Shown: positions 1 to 10,838 of the stretch, piece by piece
How positions within the stretch are numbered: the first letter of the stretch is position 1
Layout: each line of letters begins with the position of its first letter
From: Bagarius yarrelli
Taxonomy: Eukaryota; Chordata; Actinopteri; Siluriformes; Sisoridae
Direction of reading: 5' to 3'
NCBI GenBank assembly: GCA_005784505.1
Contig: VCAZ01000107.1
Coordinates: 496,001 to 560,000 of the forward strand
Length of the DNA: 64,000 bases
The notes under the pieces: model-generated
The model's input: only the letters and a program-made list of their open reading frames with translations
Database searches by the model: none
Told to the model about the DNA's origin: nothing
Translations under genes and position numbers: made by a program

Positions 1-3000
1 CTTAATAGCTGGATGTATAAATGGTGCCCGCGAAATAACATAGTTTTTATAGACAATTGGAGTTTTTGAGGCAGACTTGACCTGATTAAAAGAGATATTA
101 AGAGTATTTATCTCTCCTGGGGTGGTGCCGCTCTTCTCTCTAGAAGTTTGGCAAATTGTCTTAGAGTTGGCACTTGACTAACTGGAGCCCAGGTCAGGAA
201 GCAGACAGTCTGGCTAAACCGTCCGTCTGCTTGCCGTCTCACCTCACAGCCCTCACAAAATTCAGTTAATTTACAGCTCATAGAGACTTTTAGAAGATAT
301 CACACTATAGAGACTGTGTCTGTTCCCCGAACAAGAAAACGTCCAAACCAGCTTAATCAAAACAATTTAATAGATGTGCAACAAATAAAAAAATTCATGC
401 AACACAGAAAAACAAATGATAAAATTTGTTTACTAAATACAAATTACTTAATAGCAGGTCCCTTCCTGCGAAGGTGCTTTTTGTAAATGATTTGATCAAT
501 AGTTATAATCTAGATGTGCTCTGTTTGACTGAAACCTGGCTAAAACCAGATGATTACATTATTTTAAATGAGTCCCAAAATCACTGTTATAAACATGAGC
601 TGCATCCAAAAGGTAAAGACGGAGGGGTTGCATCAATTTCTAACAATATTTTCAGTGTTTCTCAGAGAGCAGGTTTCAGGTATAAATCATTTGAAGTTAT
701 GGTGCTTCATCTAACGTTATCCAAAGAAATAGATGCTAATAATAAATCTCATGTAATGTTACTGGCTACTTTATACAGGCCACCAGGACACCATACAGAC
801 TTTATTAAAGAATTTGGTGATTTTTTAACAGAATTAGTGCTGCTGCAGATCAAGTCTTAATTGCTGGTGATTTTAATATCCATGTCGAAAATGAAAAAAA
901 ATGTTCTGGGATCAGCGTTTCTAGAAATTCTGAACTCTATTGGAAACATGTTTCAGGTCCTACTCATAATAAAAATCATATTCTAGATCTAATACTCTCA
1001 CATGGAATTGATGCTAATGTTGTTGATTTCTGCAACAAAGCAATGATATCTAAGATCATTTTCTGATCCTGTGCAAACTTAATATAGCTATAACTATAAA
1101 TTCTCAAACTTGTTATGAGTATGTAAGAACCATTACTTCTACCACAAAAGACTGTTTTGTAAGTAATCTTCCTGATTTATCCCAATTCTCCAGCATATCC
1201 AATAGCTCAGAAAAACTGGATGATGTAATTGAAAATATGGAGACTGTCTTTTCTAGTACTAAATACAGTTGCTCTGTTATGCTTAAAAAAGATAAAGAAA
1301 AATAGTTTGGCACCGTGGTATAATGAGCACACACTCGACTTAAAGAGAGCAGCCCGAAAAATGGAGCGCAGCTAAAGGAAAACTAAACTAGAGGTATTTC
1401 GTATTGCTTGGCGGGAAAGTAGCCTATCCTACAAAAATGCATTAAAAACTGCTAGATCTGATTACTTTTCATCTCTTATAGAAGAGAACAAACATAACCC
1501 CAGGTATTTATTCAATACAGTGTCTAAATTAACTAATAACAAAGCATCAGCAGTGATGAATTACTTTAATTCTAATATTGATAAAATTAGAGATAAAAAA
1601 TTTTAACGTGCAGCAAACAGCCACAGCATCGCATCAAATAGTGCCCTATAGATCCCCCAAGGAACAATTCCATTCATTCGTTACTTTAGGAGATAAAGAA
1701 TTTTATAAACTTATCATATAATCTAAACCAACAACATGTATGTTAGACCCTATTCTGTCTAAGCACCTAAAAGAGGTAAATCCTAAAGTCATAGGACTGC
1801 TTCAGAATATAATTAATTCATTAGGATATGTTCCTAAAACATTTAAACTAGCTGTTATTAAAAAACACAACTTAGTTAATTACAGACCAATCTCAAACCT
1901 CCAAATACTTGAAAAGGTTGTGTCTTTACAATTGAAATTTTTCTTAGAGAAAAATAATAGCTGTGAGTATTTACAGTCAGGATTTAGATCCTGTCACACT
2001 ACTGAGACTGCTCTAATTAGAGTTACAAATGACCTGCTGCTATCAGCTGATAATGGTTGTCTCTCCCTATTAGTGCTATTGGACCTCAGTGCTGCGTTTG
2101 ACACTGTCGCCCACAACATTCGTTTAAATAAATTAGAAAGCTTTGTTGGCATCAGTGAAAGTGCGTTAGCATGGTTTAAATATTATCTGACCGTCAACAG
2201 TTTGTAGCAGTGAATGAAAAGGTATCATATCGCTTGCAAGTAAAGTATGGAGTACACCAAGGCTCAGTTCTAGGACCGTTACTTTTTACACTTTACATGT
2301 TACCCTTGGGAGATATTATTAGAAAACATGATGTTAGCTTTCACTGTTATGCTGATGACAGTCAGCTATATTTTTCTTCGCAACCTGGTGAAACTTACCA
2401 ATTCGAAAAACTAACTGAATGCATAGTTGATATAAAAAACTGGATACTAAATAATTTCTTATTGCTAAATCCTGAAAAAACAGAGGTGTTAATTATCGGC
2501 AACAAAGCCTCTGCCTGTAATAATCTAAATCACTGTCTAACTCTTGATGGCTGCTCTGTCAACCCTTCATCGTTAGTTAGAAACTTAGGTGTGCTTTTTG
2601 ATAGTAATCTTTTCTTTGAGAGCTTCACATTTCCAGCATTTGTAAAAATGCATTTTATCATCTTAAAAATTTATCTAAACTACAAATGCAGAAATTTTAG
2701 TTCATGCGTTCATGACCTCAAGATTACACTATTGTAACGCTTTACTGGGTGGTTGTTCTGCACGCCTAATAAACAAGCTCCAGCTGGTCCAAAACACAGC
2801 AGCTAGAGTTCTTACTAGAACCAAAAAGTATAATCATATGAGCCCGGTTCTGTCAACACTGCACTGGCTCCCTATTAAATATCGAATAGATTTTAAAATC
2901 TTGTTAATTAATTATAAAGCCCCCTAATTATAAAACCTTGGTACCTGAGTGAGCTCCAATCCTATTATACTCCTCCATGTCCGCTGCGCTCTCAGGACTC

Positions 3001-3677
3001 AGGCGATTTAATTGTTCCTAGAATAACTAAATCAACTGCAGGTGGCAGATGCTTCTCTTATCTAGTGCCTAAACTTTATATAGCTTACCCTGCACTGTTC
3101 GGGAGGCAGACACACTCTGCCAGTTTAAAACTAGTTTAAAGACACATGTCTTTAACATGGCCTACAAATAATACAGACATTTTTACTATTCAAATCCGTT
3201 AAAGGATTGTCAGGCTGCAGTAGTCAGGTCAACTGGAACCATGATACACCACTAATTACACACAATATATTTGTCAAATTGCATCTACGATAGCATATGT
3301 CTGTTCTTTGTTATTCCGAGCTCACCGCTGCCATCATCGCTTGGAGACAATAAGGCAGTTTCTCAGTGATCTCTTGTCTTCTAAATGGCCATCCGGACAA
3401 GACCACAGAAATCTGGTCAGAGGAGAACTGACCCCCCAACTGAGCCTGGTTCTCCCAAGGTTTTTTTCTCCATTCTGTCACCGATGGAGTTTTGGTTCCT
3501 AGCTGCCGTCACTGCCGGCTTGCTTAGTTGGAGACTCTAAATCAATGCATTACAGATATCAATCAAATTGATGGTTCTAATGAATGTTAAACATTGTCGT
3601 TTCTGATGTATTTCTGTTAAACTGCTTTGAAACAATCCTGATTGTTAAAAGCGCTATAGAAATAAAGGTGACTTGAC
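1..3677 (+). mobile_element. L2-clade LINE, nearly full length but decayed (window opens inside ORF1)
   Basis: The first ~175 bases translate, with one internal stop, as the C-terminal end of an SGNH-hydrolase-like ORF1 (IDNWSF ... LSWGGAALLSRSLANCL). An AP-endonuclease follows (about 430-1070: LNSRSLPAK, LCLTETWLKPDD, then GDFNIHVE after a frameshift near 850). A linker comes next, and then reverse transcriptase from about 1740 (NYRPISNL, SGFRSCHTTETALIR, DLSAAFDTVAHN, HQGSVLGPLLF, catalytic YADD near 2350, LDYCNALL-type C-terminus LHYCNALLGG). The 3' UTR ends with the L2-type tail around 3640-3677 (GCGCTATAGAAATAAAGGTGACTTGA). Several stops and frameshifts break every ORF, so it is inactive. 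Clade assignment rests on my recognition of motif wording and the 3' tail; CR1 is the nearest alternative. Confidence 0.85.
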
Positions 3678-3689
3678 ATTAGGAAAGCC

Positions 3690-4788
3690 AAACATGACTA
3701 TTAACTGCGCATCGAGAAGCACTTTCATAGCAACTCTGACCCTAGATGCATGTGAAAGGGCATCCAGACCATCACTGACCACAAACCATTAATACAGTCT
3801 CTACCAACCAGCAATGCCTTCCTCCCAGACAAGCTCAACCACTTTTTGCTCGCTTCGACAAAGGTGTTATACATCACACCAGAAATGCTGACTCCTTCAT
3901 GATTATTCATCCAATTTCACTTCCCACATCAAAAGTTAATGTAAGACTGAGCAGAGTAAACCCCACGCAAGTCAGCTGGTCCTGATGGCATACCCGGGCG
4001 TGTGCTCAGGACTTGTGCTGACCAACTGGCAACCTGTAACTGGCCCAGGCCACTGTCCCCACATTATGAAGTGCTTTGAGAACTAGTTCTAACACCTCAT
4101 AGCGAGTCTTCCAGCAAACAGTGGACCCACACCAGTTTGCCTACCGTCCGAACAGGTCATCTAGCTATTAACCACTTGGACAATAACGATGCATACATTC
4201 GGATGTTGTTCATTGATTTCAGCTATGCTTTCAATACAGTTGTCCACAGCAAACTGATTGCTTAGCTCAGTGACATGGGTATCTGTACATCCATATGCAG
4301 CTGTATAATGGACAAATACACCTCAGTCTGATAGGTTGGGTATGCAGAAGATCCACAGTCATTAGTCGAATCAGTAACAATAACAAATCGGCCTACAGGG
4401 AGAAGATCCAAAGCCTGTCAGCATGGTGGCCAACCTCACCCTCAATGCCACAAAGACCAAATAGCTTATCGTCAACATCCGGAAATCTAATCATTATAAA
4501 AATATATGTCTGTACAATGTAAACAATGTACACAATGCACACTTTTTTCACTATGCATATAATTTACAAAATGCACACATTTGAACACTTTTGCACAATG
4601 CATCACTACACTTCACTTGCTGTAAATATTTGCACAAAAATTCTCTTTGCACTTACTGTCAAAGCCTAATTTATTAATGTACATATTTACATATTTATCT
4701 GCATTCGCACATTTCTACTATTTGCACTTCTGGTAGATGCTAAACAGCATTTTGTTGCTATGTACTTGTACCTTGTAATGACAATAAA
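3690..4788 (+). mobile_element. Rex1-like LINE fragment (RT and 3' UTR)
   Basis: Broken translations match the fish Rex1/Babar-type RT: TSNAFLPDKLNHFFARF near 3810, a SAGPDGIPGRVLRTCADQLA stretch near 3970, DAYIRMLFIDFSYAFNTVVH near 4190-4250, and the palm/thumb remnant NNNKSAYREKIQSLSAW near 4380. The unit ends in a GACAATAAAGTTC tail that runs straight into a CTAT microsatellite. The intervening regions are deleted and the frame is repeatedly broken. It is a dead 5'-truncated copy directly downstream of the L2 element. Similar copies lie at 41.8, 45.5-50.0 and 52.7 kb. Confidence 0.75.
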
Positions 4789-4790
4789 GT

Positions 4791-4853
<63 letters not shown>
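4789..4853 (+). repeat. (CTAT)n microsatellite at LINE 3' end
   Basis: About 16 uninterrupted copies of a CTAT/TATC tetranucleotide begin immediately after the AATAAAGTT tail of the preceding Rex1-like LINE. This suggests that the element's short 3' terminal repeat seeded the microsatellite. Confidence 0.95.
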
Positions 4854-4855
<2 letters not shown>

Positions 4856-5384
4856 AGGGTGAGGGGCTTAAGACCTGCAGCGGACTCCAGAACTGAGCCA
4901 ATCGGGCAGTTGACTGGGTTTTGGAACTTCCTTATAGCGGGAGCTAGATTGAAGTATTGCCTCTGCAACCTCGGTCGAGAGACCTTGTGCTAGGAGCTGC
5001 ACCCTCTCAAAGGCCATGCCCTCAGCTTCCATTTAGCCACAAAATTGTACATTCAGCAAACTAACCGGGCCATAGGAGGGCTAATATCCTGCCATAACTG
5101 GTCATAGAATTCCAGCGAGGAACCTGTCTGGGCCCGGAGCTTTATTTGAGGGCATGGATTTAATAGCTTGCCTTGGGAAAGAGGGCATTCGAAAGAATTT
5201 TGTCTATTTTAAAAACACTTAATCATTAATGCTTGTTTAATTTTCAGTAAAGCATTGGGGGAAATTCCTCCATGACTGGTCCAACATGTCATAACATCTG
5301 CAGTAAATAAAAGCGATAAAAAAACATATAAACTGTGTGATAGCTGACATTCTCAAAGCTGACTGTGTGTTACAGTGTCTGATT
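4854..5384. other. No recognisable feature
   Basis: No coding exon, RNA gene or familiar repeat was recognised here. The sequence is moderately AT-rich and short open stretches lack any family resemblance. Confidence 0.5.
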
Positions 5385-5478
5385 CAAACTCCAGCAGATC
5401 CCCATAATCCTGATTAGGAATAAATGGGTATAGACAATATGGATGGATGGATGGATGGATGGATGGATGGATGGATAG
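5385..5478 (+). mobile_element. 5'-truncated tRNA-SINE tail with (GGAT)n
   Basis: The sequence CTCCAGCAGATCCCCATAAT, followed by GGTATAGACAATATGGATGG and a GGAT tetranucleotide run, matches the 3' body of the DANA-type SINE copies at 30.07 kb (plus) and 36.2 kb (minus). The tRNA-like head is missing. Confidence 0.65.
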
Positions 5479-5745
5479 ATGAAAGTGTATCAAACTTATA
5501 CACATTATATATATATTAAGTATAATAAAGACATTAGAGAAAAAATATATCACATATTGAAGAGGATAAATCTGAAAAGAAAACGTTAACTCCAACACAA
5601 AATTACACGAAAACAAATTATAATTAATTCAATTAATTAGTTAATTTAGTGGCACAGTAATAATATGTATTACTTCATCACATTAACTTTTTTCCTAAAT
5701 AAAATAAATGACATAACATGACATACATATCAATACATTTAAAAC

Positions 5746-6045
5746 GATAAGTCAAGTCCCCTTTATTTATTTAGCGCCTTTAAACAATCCGAATTGTTTT
5801 TAAAGCAGCTTCACAGACTTACATCAGAAAAGACATCATTAAAACGCTCAATTTATTAAGTATCTGTAAATTAAGGGTCCCCGACCAAGATAAGACACTA
5901 AGCACAAAAAAACGTCAGAGGGCGACAGACAGTGGCAGAGAAAACCAAAACTGGTGACGGAATGGAGAAAAAAAAACCTTGGGAGAAACTGGGCTCAGTC
6001 GGTGGGTCAGTTCTCCTCTGACCAGACCATTAAATTTCCGCAGTG
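5746..6045 (-). mobile_element. L2 LINE 3' end, antisense
   Basis: The reverse complement reproduces the 3' UTR of the L2 copy at 1-3677, including the stretch GTCAGAGGAGAACTGACC, the CCCAAGGTTTTTTT...CTCCATTC stretch and the terminal tail (here CTTTATTTATTTAGCGCC on the plus strand). No coding remnant is included. 5479-5745 between it and the SINE tail is AT-rich and featureless. Confidence 0.8.
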
Positions 6046-6059
6046 CAGATTTCTATATT

Positions 6060-6255
6060 CTGTGGTAGTGCAGTGGTTTAGGTGTTGGACGACTGATACC
6101 TGGAAGATCAGGGTTTGATTCCCATCACCACCAAACTACCACCGCAAGGCCCCTGAGCAAGGCCCTTAACCCCCAATTGCTCAGTTGTATCAAAGAGATA
6201 AATGTAAGTCACTCTGGATAAGGACGTCTGCCGAAATGCTATAAATGTATTTTGT
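6060..6255 (+). mobile_element. tRNA-derived SINE
   Basis: A Pol III A-box-like GTGGTAGTGCAGTGGTTTAG and a B-box-like GGGTTTGATTCCC are followed by the fish SINE body (AAGGCCCTTAACCCCCAATT) and the tail TCACTCTGGATAAGG...CTATAAATGTA. Diverged copies occur at 21.6 kb (antisense) and 57.2 kb. It lies about 230 bp upstream of the edf1 promoter. Confidence 0.8.
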
Positions 6256-6479
6256 GTATATGATCATTTTCTATTAAATTAATAACTATATAAAATATTA
6301 TATAAACAAAAAAGACAAATATAACACATCCAAGTGTTCTATTAATATACATTTCTAAATCTTTCTAAAATAGTTTCGTGTTAAATACAGTAACAAAAAA
6401 CATTTCTATTCCACAAAATTCACAGGTAAATAAAATGTTTATTTTTATTCATTCCAAGGAAAACAAACCAGTCGGAGTT

Positions 6480-6622
6480 TGAGTCACGCCGTCACGTGGA
6501 TTTCGTACTTCCGGTTGGCAACGTAAAGCGAGACCGAAAAGTGAAGCGGTTTCCTGGAACAGTAATTAAAGACGAGTTCATTGGTGATATTTGTTATAAA
6601 AGCAGAGGATATTAAAGGAAAC
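6480..6622 (+). promoter_or_regulatory. edf1: edf1 proximal promoter and 5' UTR
   Basis: A GTCACGTGG E-box (CACGTG at 6493-6498) and an ETS-type ACTTCCGG (6507-6514) lie 110-130 bases upstream of the edf1 ATG. The segment is locally richer in CpG than its surroundings. This is a typical TATA-less housekeeping layout. The start site itself cannot be placed from sequence alone. Confidence 0.5.
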
Positions 6623-7098
6623 ATGGCTGAGAGCGACTGGGATACGGTAACAGTGCTGAGAAAGAAAGGATCCGCCTCACAGGCGAAATCCAAACAGGTT
6701 AGAATGCTAATGGCAATATTACAGCTAGCGCCGTTTACTGTTTACATTAATCACCTGTTAGAACATTATAGCTCGCCGTGTGTTTAATTAAAGGGTTTTT
6801 TTATTGTTTTATAATTTATGATCTCGCTTGTGTTTGTGTTTATTTGCTGAAGTGAGTGTGGTGGTATGTGTGTTTACAGGCTGTAACTGCAGCTCAGAGA
6901 CGAGGAGAGGAAGTGGAAACTACCAAGAAGTGTAAGACACCTTTATTGTAACGTTTCATACAGTTTACAGATGACGTCATATAATAATTCGGACACTGGG
7001 CTTAATTGTTATTAAAGGCGACACAACAGAAACATCACTCTGACGTCAGAGTTTGTTTTTGCTGTTGTGGCGAAACACGTTAAATATTGACTTTTATA

Positions 7099-7166
<68 letters not shown>

Positions 7167-7789
7167 TTTGTGCAGGATATTTACTTTCTGTTGGTTTGTC
7201 TTTACAGGGTCTGCAGGTCAGAATAAACAGCATGTTGTAACTAAAAACACGGCCAAACTGGACAGGGAAACGGAGGAGCTTCATCACGAGCGAGTAACTC
7301 TGGAGGTGGGCAAAGTCATCCAACAGGGACGCCAGAACAAAGGCTTAACTCAGAAGGATCTGGCCACCGTGAGTGAATGATAGGAAAATAATACACGTCT
7401 TTCAGGAAGTCGTTTGAAAAGTACCATAAAAAGCAGGTTGATTTTGTGCTGTGAGTTAATTATTAAACTCGTTTCAGTAGAATTTACTCTCAGTATCTTA
7501 TAACCGGAATGGCATGGAGATTGTTGTGTTTATTTTAGAAAATTAATGAGAAACCACAGGTAATTGCGGACTATGAAGCAGGAAAAGCTATTCCCAATAA
7601 CCAAGTAATGGGAAAGATTGAAAGAGCTCTCGGTGAGATTTCACTGTTTTATTATATATATTTATTTATTTAATTTTAAAGAAGTCTGCTGTGTTAAATG
7701 TTTCCATTGTGTTTTGGTCATTTGCAGGACTTAAACTGCGCGGGAGGGAAATTGGGCAGCCCCTCACTGCAGAGCCCAAGAAGAAATGA
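6623..7789 (+). CDS. edf1: Endothelial differentiation-related factor 1 / multiprotein bridging factor 1 (EDF1/MBF1)
   Basis: Five coding exons join in frame: 6623-6697, 6880-6931, 7208-7368, 7539-7632 and 7728-7789, all with GT-AG introns, giving 147 aa (human EDF1 is 148). The N-terminus begins MAESDWDTVTVLRKKG, the MBF1 domain. The C-terminal helix-turn-helix (cro/XRE type) spans roughly residues 80-135 and includes KGLTQKDLA and NEKPQVIADYE. A basic tail ends in PKKK. The family bridges TBP to bZIP and nuclear-receptor activators, and also binds collided ribosomes; it shuttles between cytoplasm and nucleus. The start ATG is the first one downstream of an E-box/ETS promoter. Intron 2 carries a 64-bp GT microsatellite. 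No damage is seen. Identity is very secure. Confidence 0.97.
7101..7164 (+). repeat. (GT)32 microsatellite in edf1 intron 2
   Basis: A perfect GT dinucleotide run of 64 bases. The poly-Cys/Val or poly-His/Thr open frames across it are artefacts. Confidence 0.99.
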
Positions 7790-8063
7790 AGAAAAAATCC
7801 TCGAAATCCACCACTTAGCATGTCAAATCCCTCGATAGTTTGGCCTTATAGACAGTTTCACCTGCTGCTGCATCATTTATTCCCTTTAAAACAGTTATAA
7901 AACGCTTCTTTAAGTGGTGGACTAAATGTCAATTAATTGACATTAGAATTAAATGAAATAAATTGCACAATACTGCTCTTTTTCTTTTTTTTAGACAGAC
8001 GGAACTGTCTCCTTTATTCTGTTGTGTACATTTTATATAATTTTATGCTTGCTTTAAAGTTGA

Positions 8064-8069
8064 AATAAA
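8064..8069 (+). terminator. edf1: edf1 polyadenylation signal (candidate)
   Basis: AATAAA followed by a T-rich stretch about 275 bases after the stop codon. Another AATAAA occurs near 7958, so two alternative 3' ends are possible. This is inference from motif and position only. Confidence 0.45.
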
Positions 8070-8582
8070 TTGTCTTTTATTATAATCTACATGAGTGTTG
8101 GGTTATTTAACATTTTACAAATCTATTAAAATTAAAACATTAAAAAGTGCTGATTTTATGCAATTTTATTTTAAATTAAGTTTTTCTAGTTACAGTTATG
8201 ATCAGATATGATCAAGTTTGCTGAAGCCCATTTCGACTGAAACCTGCAGCTTTCACCTCGTGATCGCAGTTAATTAAATCAGAAATTAGATTTATTGTAA
8301 CTGCAAATATCAACTGTTTCTGACAGTAATCAGATTCACATGTAGCATCATAATCTGTTACCCAGCCAACGTGTGTGTGTGTGTGTGTTGTTATAATAAT
8401 CGGGTAAAAACAGAAAACCTTGTAAAACACTAAGTGAAACAAGGTAAAGTGATTGAGACAAAACAGAATAAAAGTTATATTGAACTAAAGGCGGTATTTT
8501 ATTATTTCAATAATCGATGCAATAGAAGATTCCAGTAGAATCCGTAGTCCTGAACAGCGGTCTCGGAATCAGTGTGTCGTTC

Positions 8583-8592
8583 TGCGCATGCG
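8583..8592 (+). promoter_or_regulatory. NRF1-like palindrome
   Basis: TGCGCATGCG lies in an otherwise gene-free interval between edf1 and brd3os. The interval 8090-9060 also holds a short GT run (8370-8388) and a CCCGT/CCTGT pentamer cluster (8934-8980). No coding sequence was recognised. An upstream brd3os promoter or enhancer is possible but unproven. Confidence 0.3.
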
Positions 8593-9079
8593 TGTTTACG
8601 CTGCTCACGCATATGATTTAGCAAGAAAATAATCCTATAAGAGAGTTAATAAATATAATTTAGCTCGGTTGGGTGGTCACAATCTAAAAACTCTGCATTC
8701 TAACATGAGTTAATATAGAAATGTTGCGCAGAGTGAAACAGTAAAGAAGGCATTTATTATAGTATAAAGCAGGAGTTCCCTGGGGCGGCCCAGAATCTCT
8801 ATCCTCAAATTTGAACAGACTAAAATACCTATCGTACCGTATAATAACTCTTTCAGCATATCATTTAAAGTTTATATCAAAACAGTGACACATAAACATA
8901 TCCAAAACACTGATTTATTTCATATATAGTCTCCCCTTCCCGTCCCGTCCTGTCCCGTCCCGTCCTGTCCGCTGCGCGTTCCCGTTTCTATTCCAGCAGA
9001 TGTTCCGACTCCTAAAACTCTAACATATCCGCCCATCAGAACCGAACCGAGGGGTATTTTCCCGCTGCGCAACGGAAGT

Positions 9080-9735
9080 TCTTAAACTCTTAACGTGACT
9101 TTGTGCATTAAAACAGTGTTATTATTGATAAACCAAACTATGTACAGACAAGTATACAAGTCCAGAGTAAGAACCCAGCGCATTTAATTTCACATTAACT
9201 GTTTCCTTTAATAGAAAACCGCTATAATAACAACAAACTCTCTGAACACATTAACAACAAAGCAAACAAGCAGAATAAGAACATAACTGAGTACTAGAAT
9301 TACTGTCATTTTCACTTAAAAAACTAATGGATTGCGCTTATTTCTTCTCTAATTTTTTTCTTTTAAGTTTGCTTCTAATATAACTTAAAAAACCTAAATG
9401 TTTATATTAATCTTTTAAATCAGAGAAACGTAAACGTATTTTCATTGTGTTAAAACATATTATTTACAGTTTATGCCTCAGTAAGAGCACATATAACATT
9501 TATAATAATCAGTGCAAACAAAGAACTAAACGCCCACTAATTGAATGCATTAAAAGTTATAACAGTTGTCTATTGGAGGAAAACACTTAATTTGTAATTA
9601 GATGCGTTGGGTTCTTGTTCTGGACTCGTAAACTTGTCTGTACATAGTTTAGTTTATTAATAATGTGTTCAGAGAGTTTGGTGTTTTAAAAACACTGTTT
9701 TAATGCATTAAGTCACGTTAAGAGTTCTTCGCGTT
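9080..9735. repeat. Large imperfect inverted (fold-back) repeat
   Basis: The left arm (about 9080-9255) and the reverse complement of the right arm (about 9560-9735) share long blocks, among them CTCTTAACGTGACTT, GCATTAAAACAGTGTT, ACTATGTACAGACAAGT and AACTCTCTGAACACATTA. They are separated by an AT-rich spacer of about 300 bp. The structure could form a very long hairpin. It may be a non-autonomous fold-back/MITE element, but no clear target-site duplication or transposase is visible. Confidence 0.7.
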
Positions 9736-10600
9736 AAGAGTTATAGAAACTTTGGCTGGATTCTCTTCAGAATTGGCGATGATGTTGCCGTTCACAGCGC
9801 AATAAAACCCGGAGGAACTCTGTATGGATCGCAATGTATCTCTGAATGCGCAGTGTGCGTTCACCGGGGTTTTTTTTAGCGGTTCTTATCGCCTGATCGC
9901 CCGGAGGAGACTGTTCTATTGTTATATTACCGTACCATTACCGTCCCCGCGACACGGCGAATTTATTCATAATAAACAAATGCTTCATTAGTTATTTGTT
10001 TATTTGGATTTACTTTTATTTTTGTATGAAGGTTTAATTTTAATCTGTTAATCTGGTTGGAGTGTCGCGGGAAAAAAAACAGTACTAAGCGGTGACGTGC
10101 TTTCAAAATATTTGGGAAAAACCGGTATAAAAGATCATCAGCGATAAGAATATATATATATATATATATATATATAATAATGTCCCGAGATCGGACACAC
10201 ATTAAGACTAAAGCGGAACTAAATGTCGAACTCTGTTTCTGACGGATATAAATTGATAAGGACGCTGTTGCTACAGGCAGCACTTGGCGTTGTTGTCTTC
10301 TTTTGTCATGTTGTCAGTCTTAAACTCTTAATACGATTTACTGTGTTTAGATCAATAAAATCTTATCATATCAATGATCATGGGGACAAACTTAATCCAG
10401 ACTCCAATCCTGGACTGTCTGAATGGAGTTTAACGCCTGGATAAACCAGCGAACGTTAGATAATGTAAGTGGAGAAATACTTTACACGTCAAAACGCAAT
10501 GCGGGTGCATTTTCTGTGGATCGACACGTGATTGTTAATGAACGCAAACGGTGTGTGTTTTTAAAGCAATGGCGTGATCGAGTCGAGGAGCGTTTTTGAC
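9736..10600. other. Upstream region of brd3os
   Basis: No gene was recognised in this stretch. It contains scattered CpGs, a (TA)n run at about 10148-10176, and a short open frame at 10223-10444 with no family resemblance. It probably includes the brd3os promoter and 5' UTR. Confidence 0.35.
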
Positions 10601-10658
10601 ATGTACCGCAGCCGCTTGGCACCACAAGCCCGTCCTTCCCTGTGCAGCTGTGGGGGTC

Positions 10659-10838
10659 ATGGCGGAGCGGTTTCCCCCGGCGGAGAGGCCGATGGCGGAG
10701 CGGTTTCCCCCGGCGGAGAGGCCGATGGCGGAGCGGTTTCCCCCGGCGGAGAGGCCGATGGCGGAGCGGTTTCCCCCGGCGGAGAAGCCGATGGCGGGAA
10801 AGGTGACGGCGAAGCGGTTTCCCCTGGCGGAGAAGGCG
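10659..10838 (+). repeat. 33-bp coding minisatellite carrying start codons
   Basis: Four tandem 33-bp units start at 10659, 10692, 10725 and 10758, followed by a degenerate 48-bp unit (10791-10838). Each begins ATGGCGG and encodes MAERFPPAE plus two residues. Units are nearly identical, indicating recent expansion. The repeat is GC-rich in an AT-rich neighbourhood. Confidence 0.95.

Noticed and set aside
7012..7380. Open frames through the GT/CA microsatellite on both strands
   Set aside because: Poly-Cys/Val and poly-His/Thr translations of a dinucleotide repeat; the real exon 7208-7368 of edf1 explains the coding part.
10223..10444. Short hydrophobic open frame upstream of brd3os
   Set aside because: No family resemblance, no splice or conservation argument; likely chance.
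10659..10790. CRISPR-like array
   Set aside because: Direct 33-bp units without unique spacers, in a vertebrate genome, and coding; it is a minisatellite.
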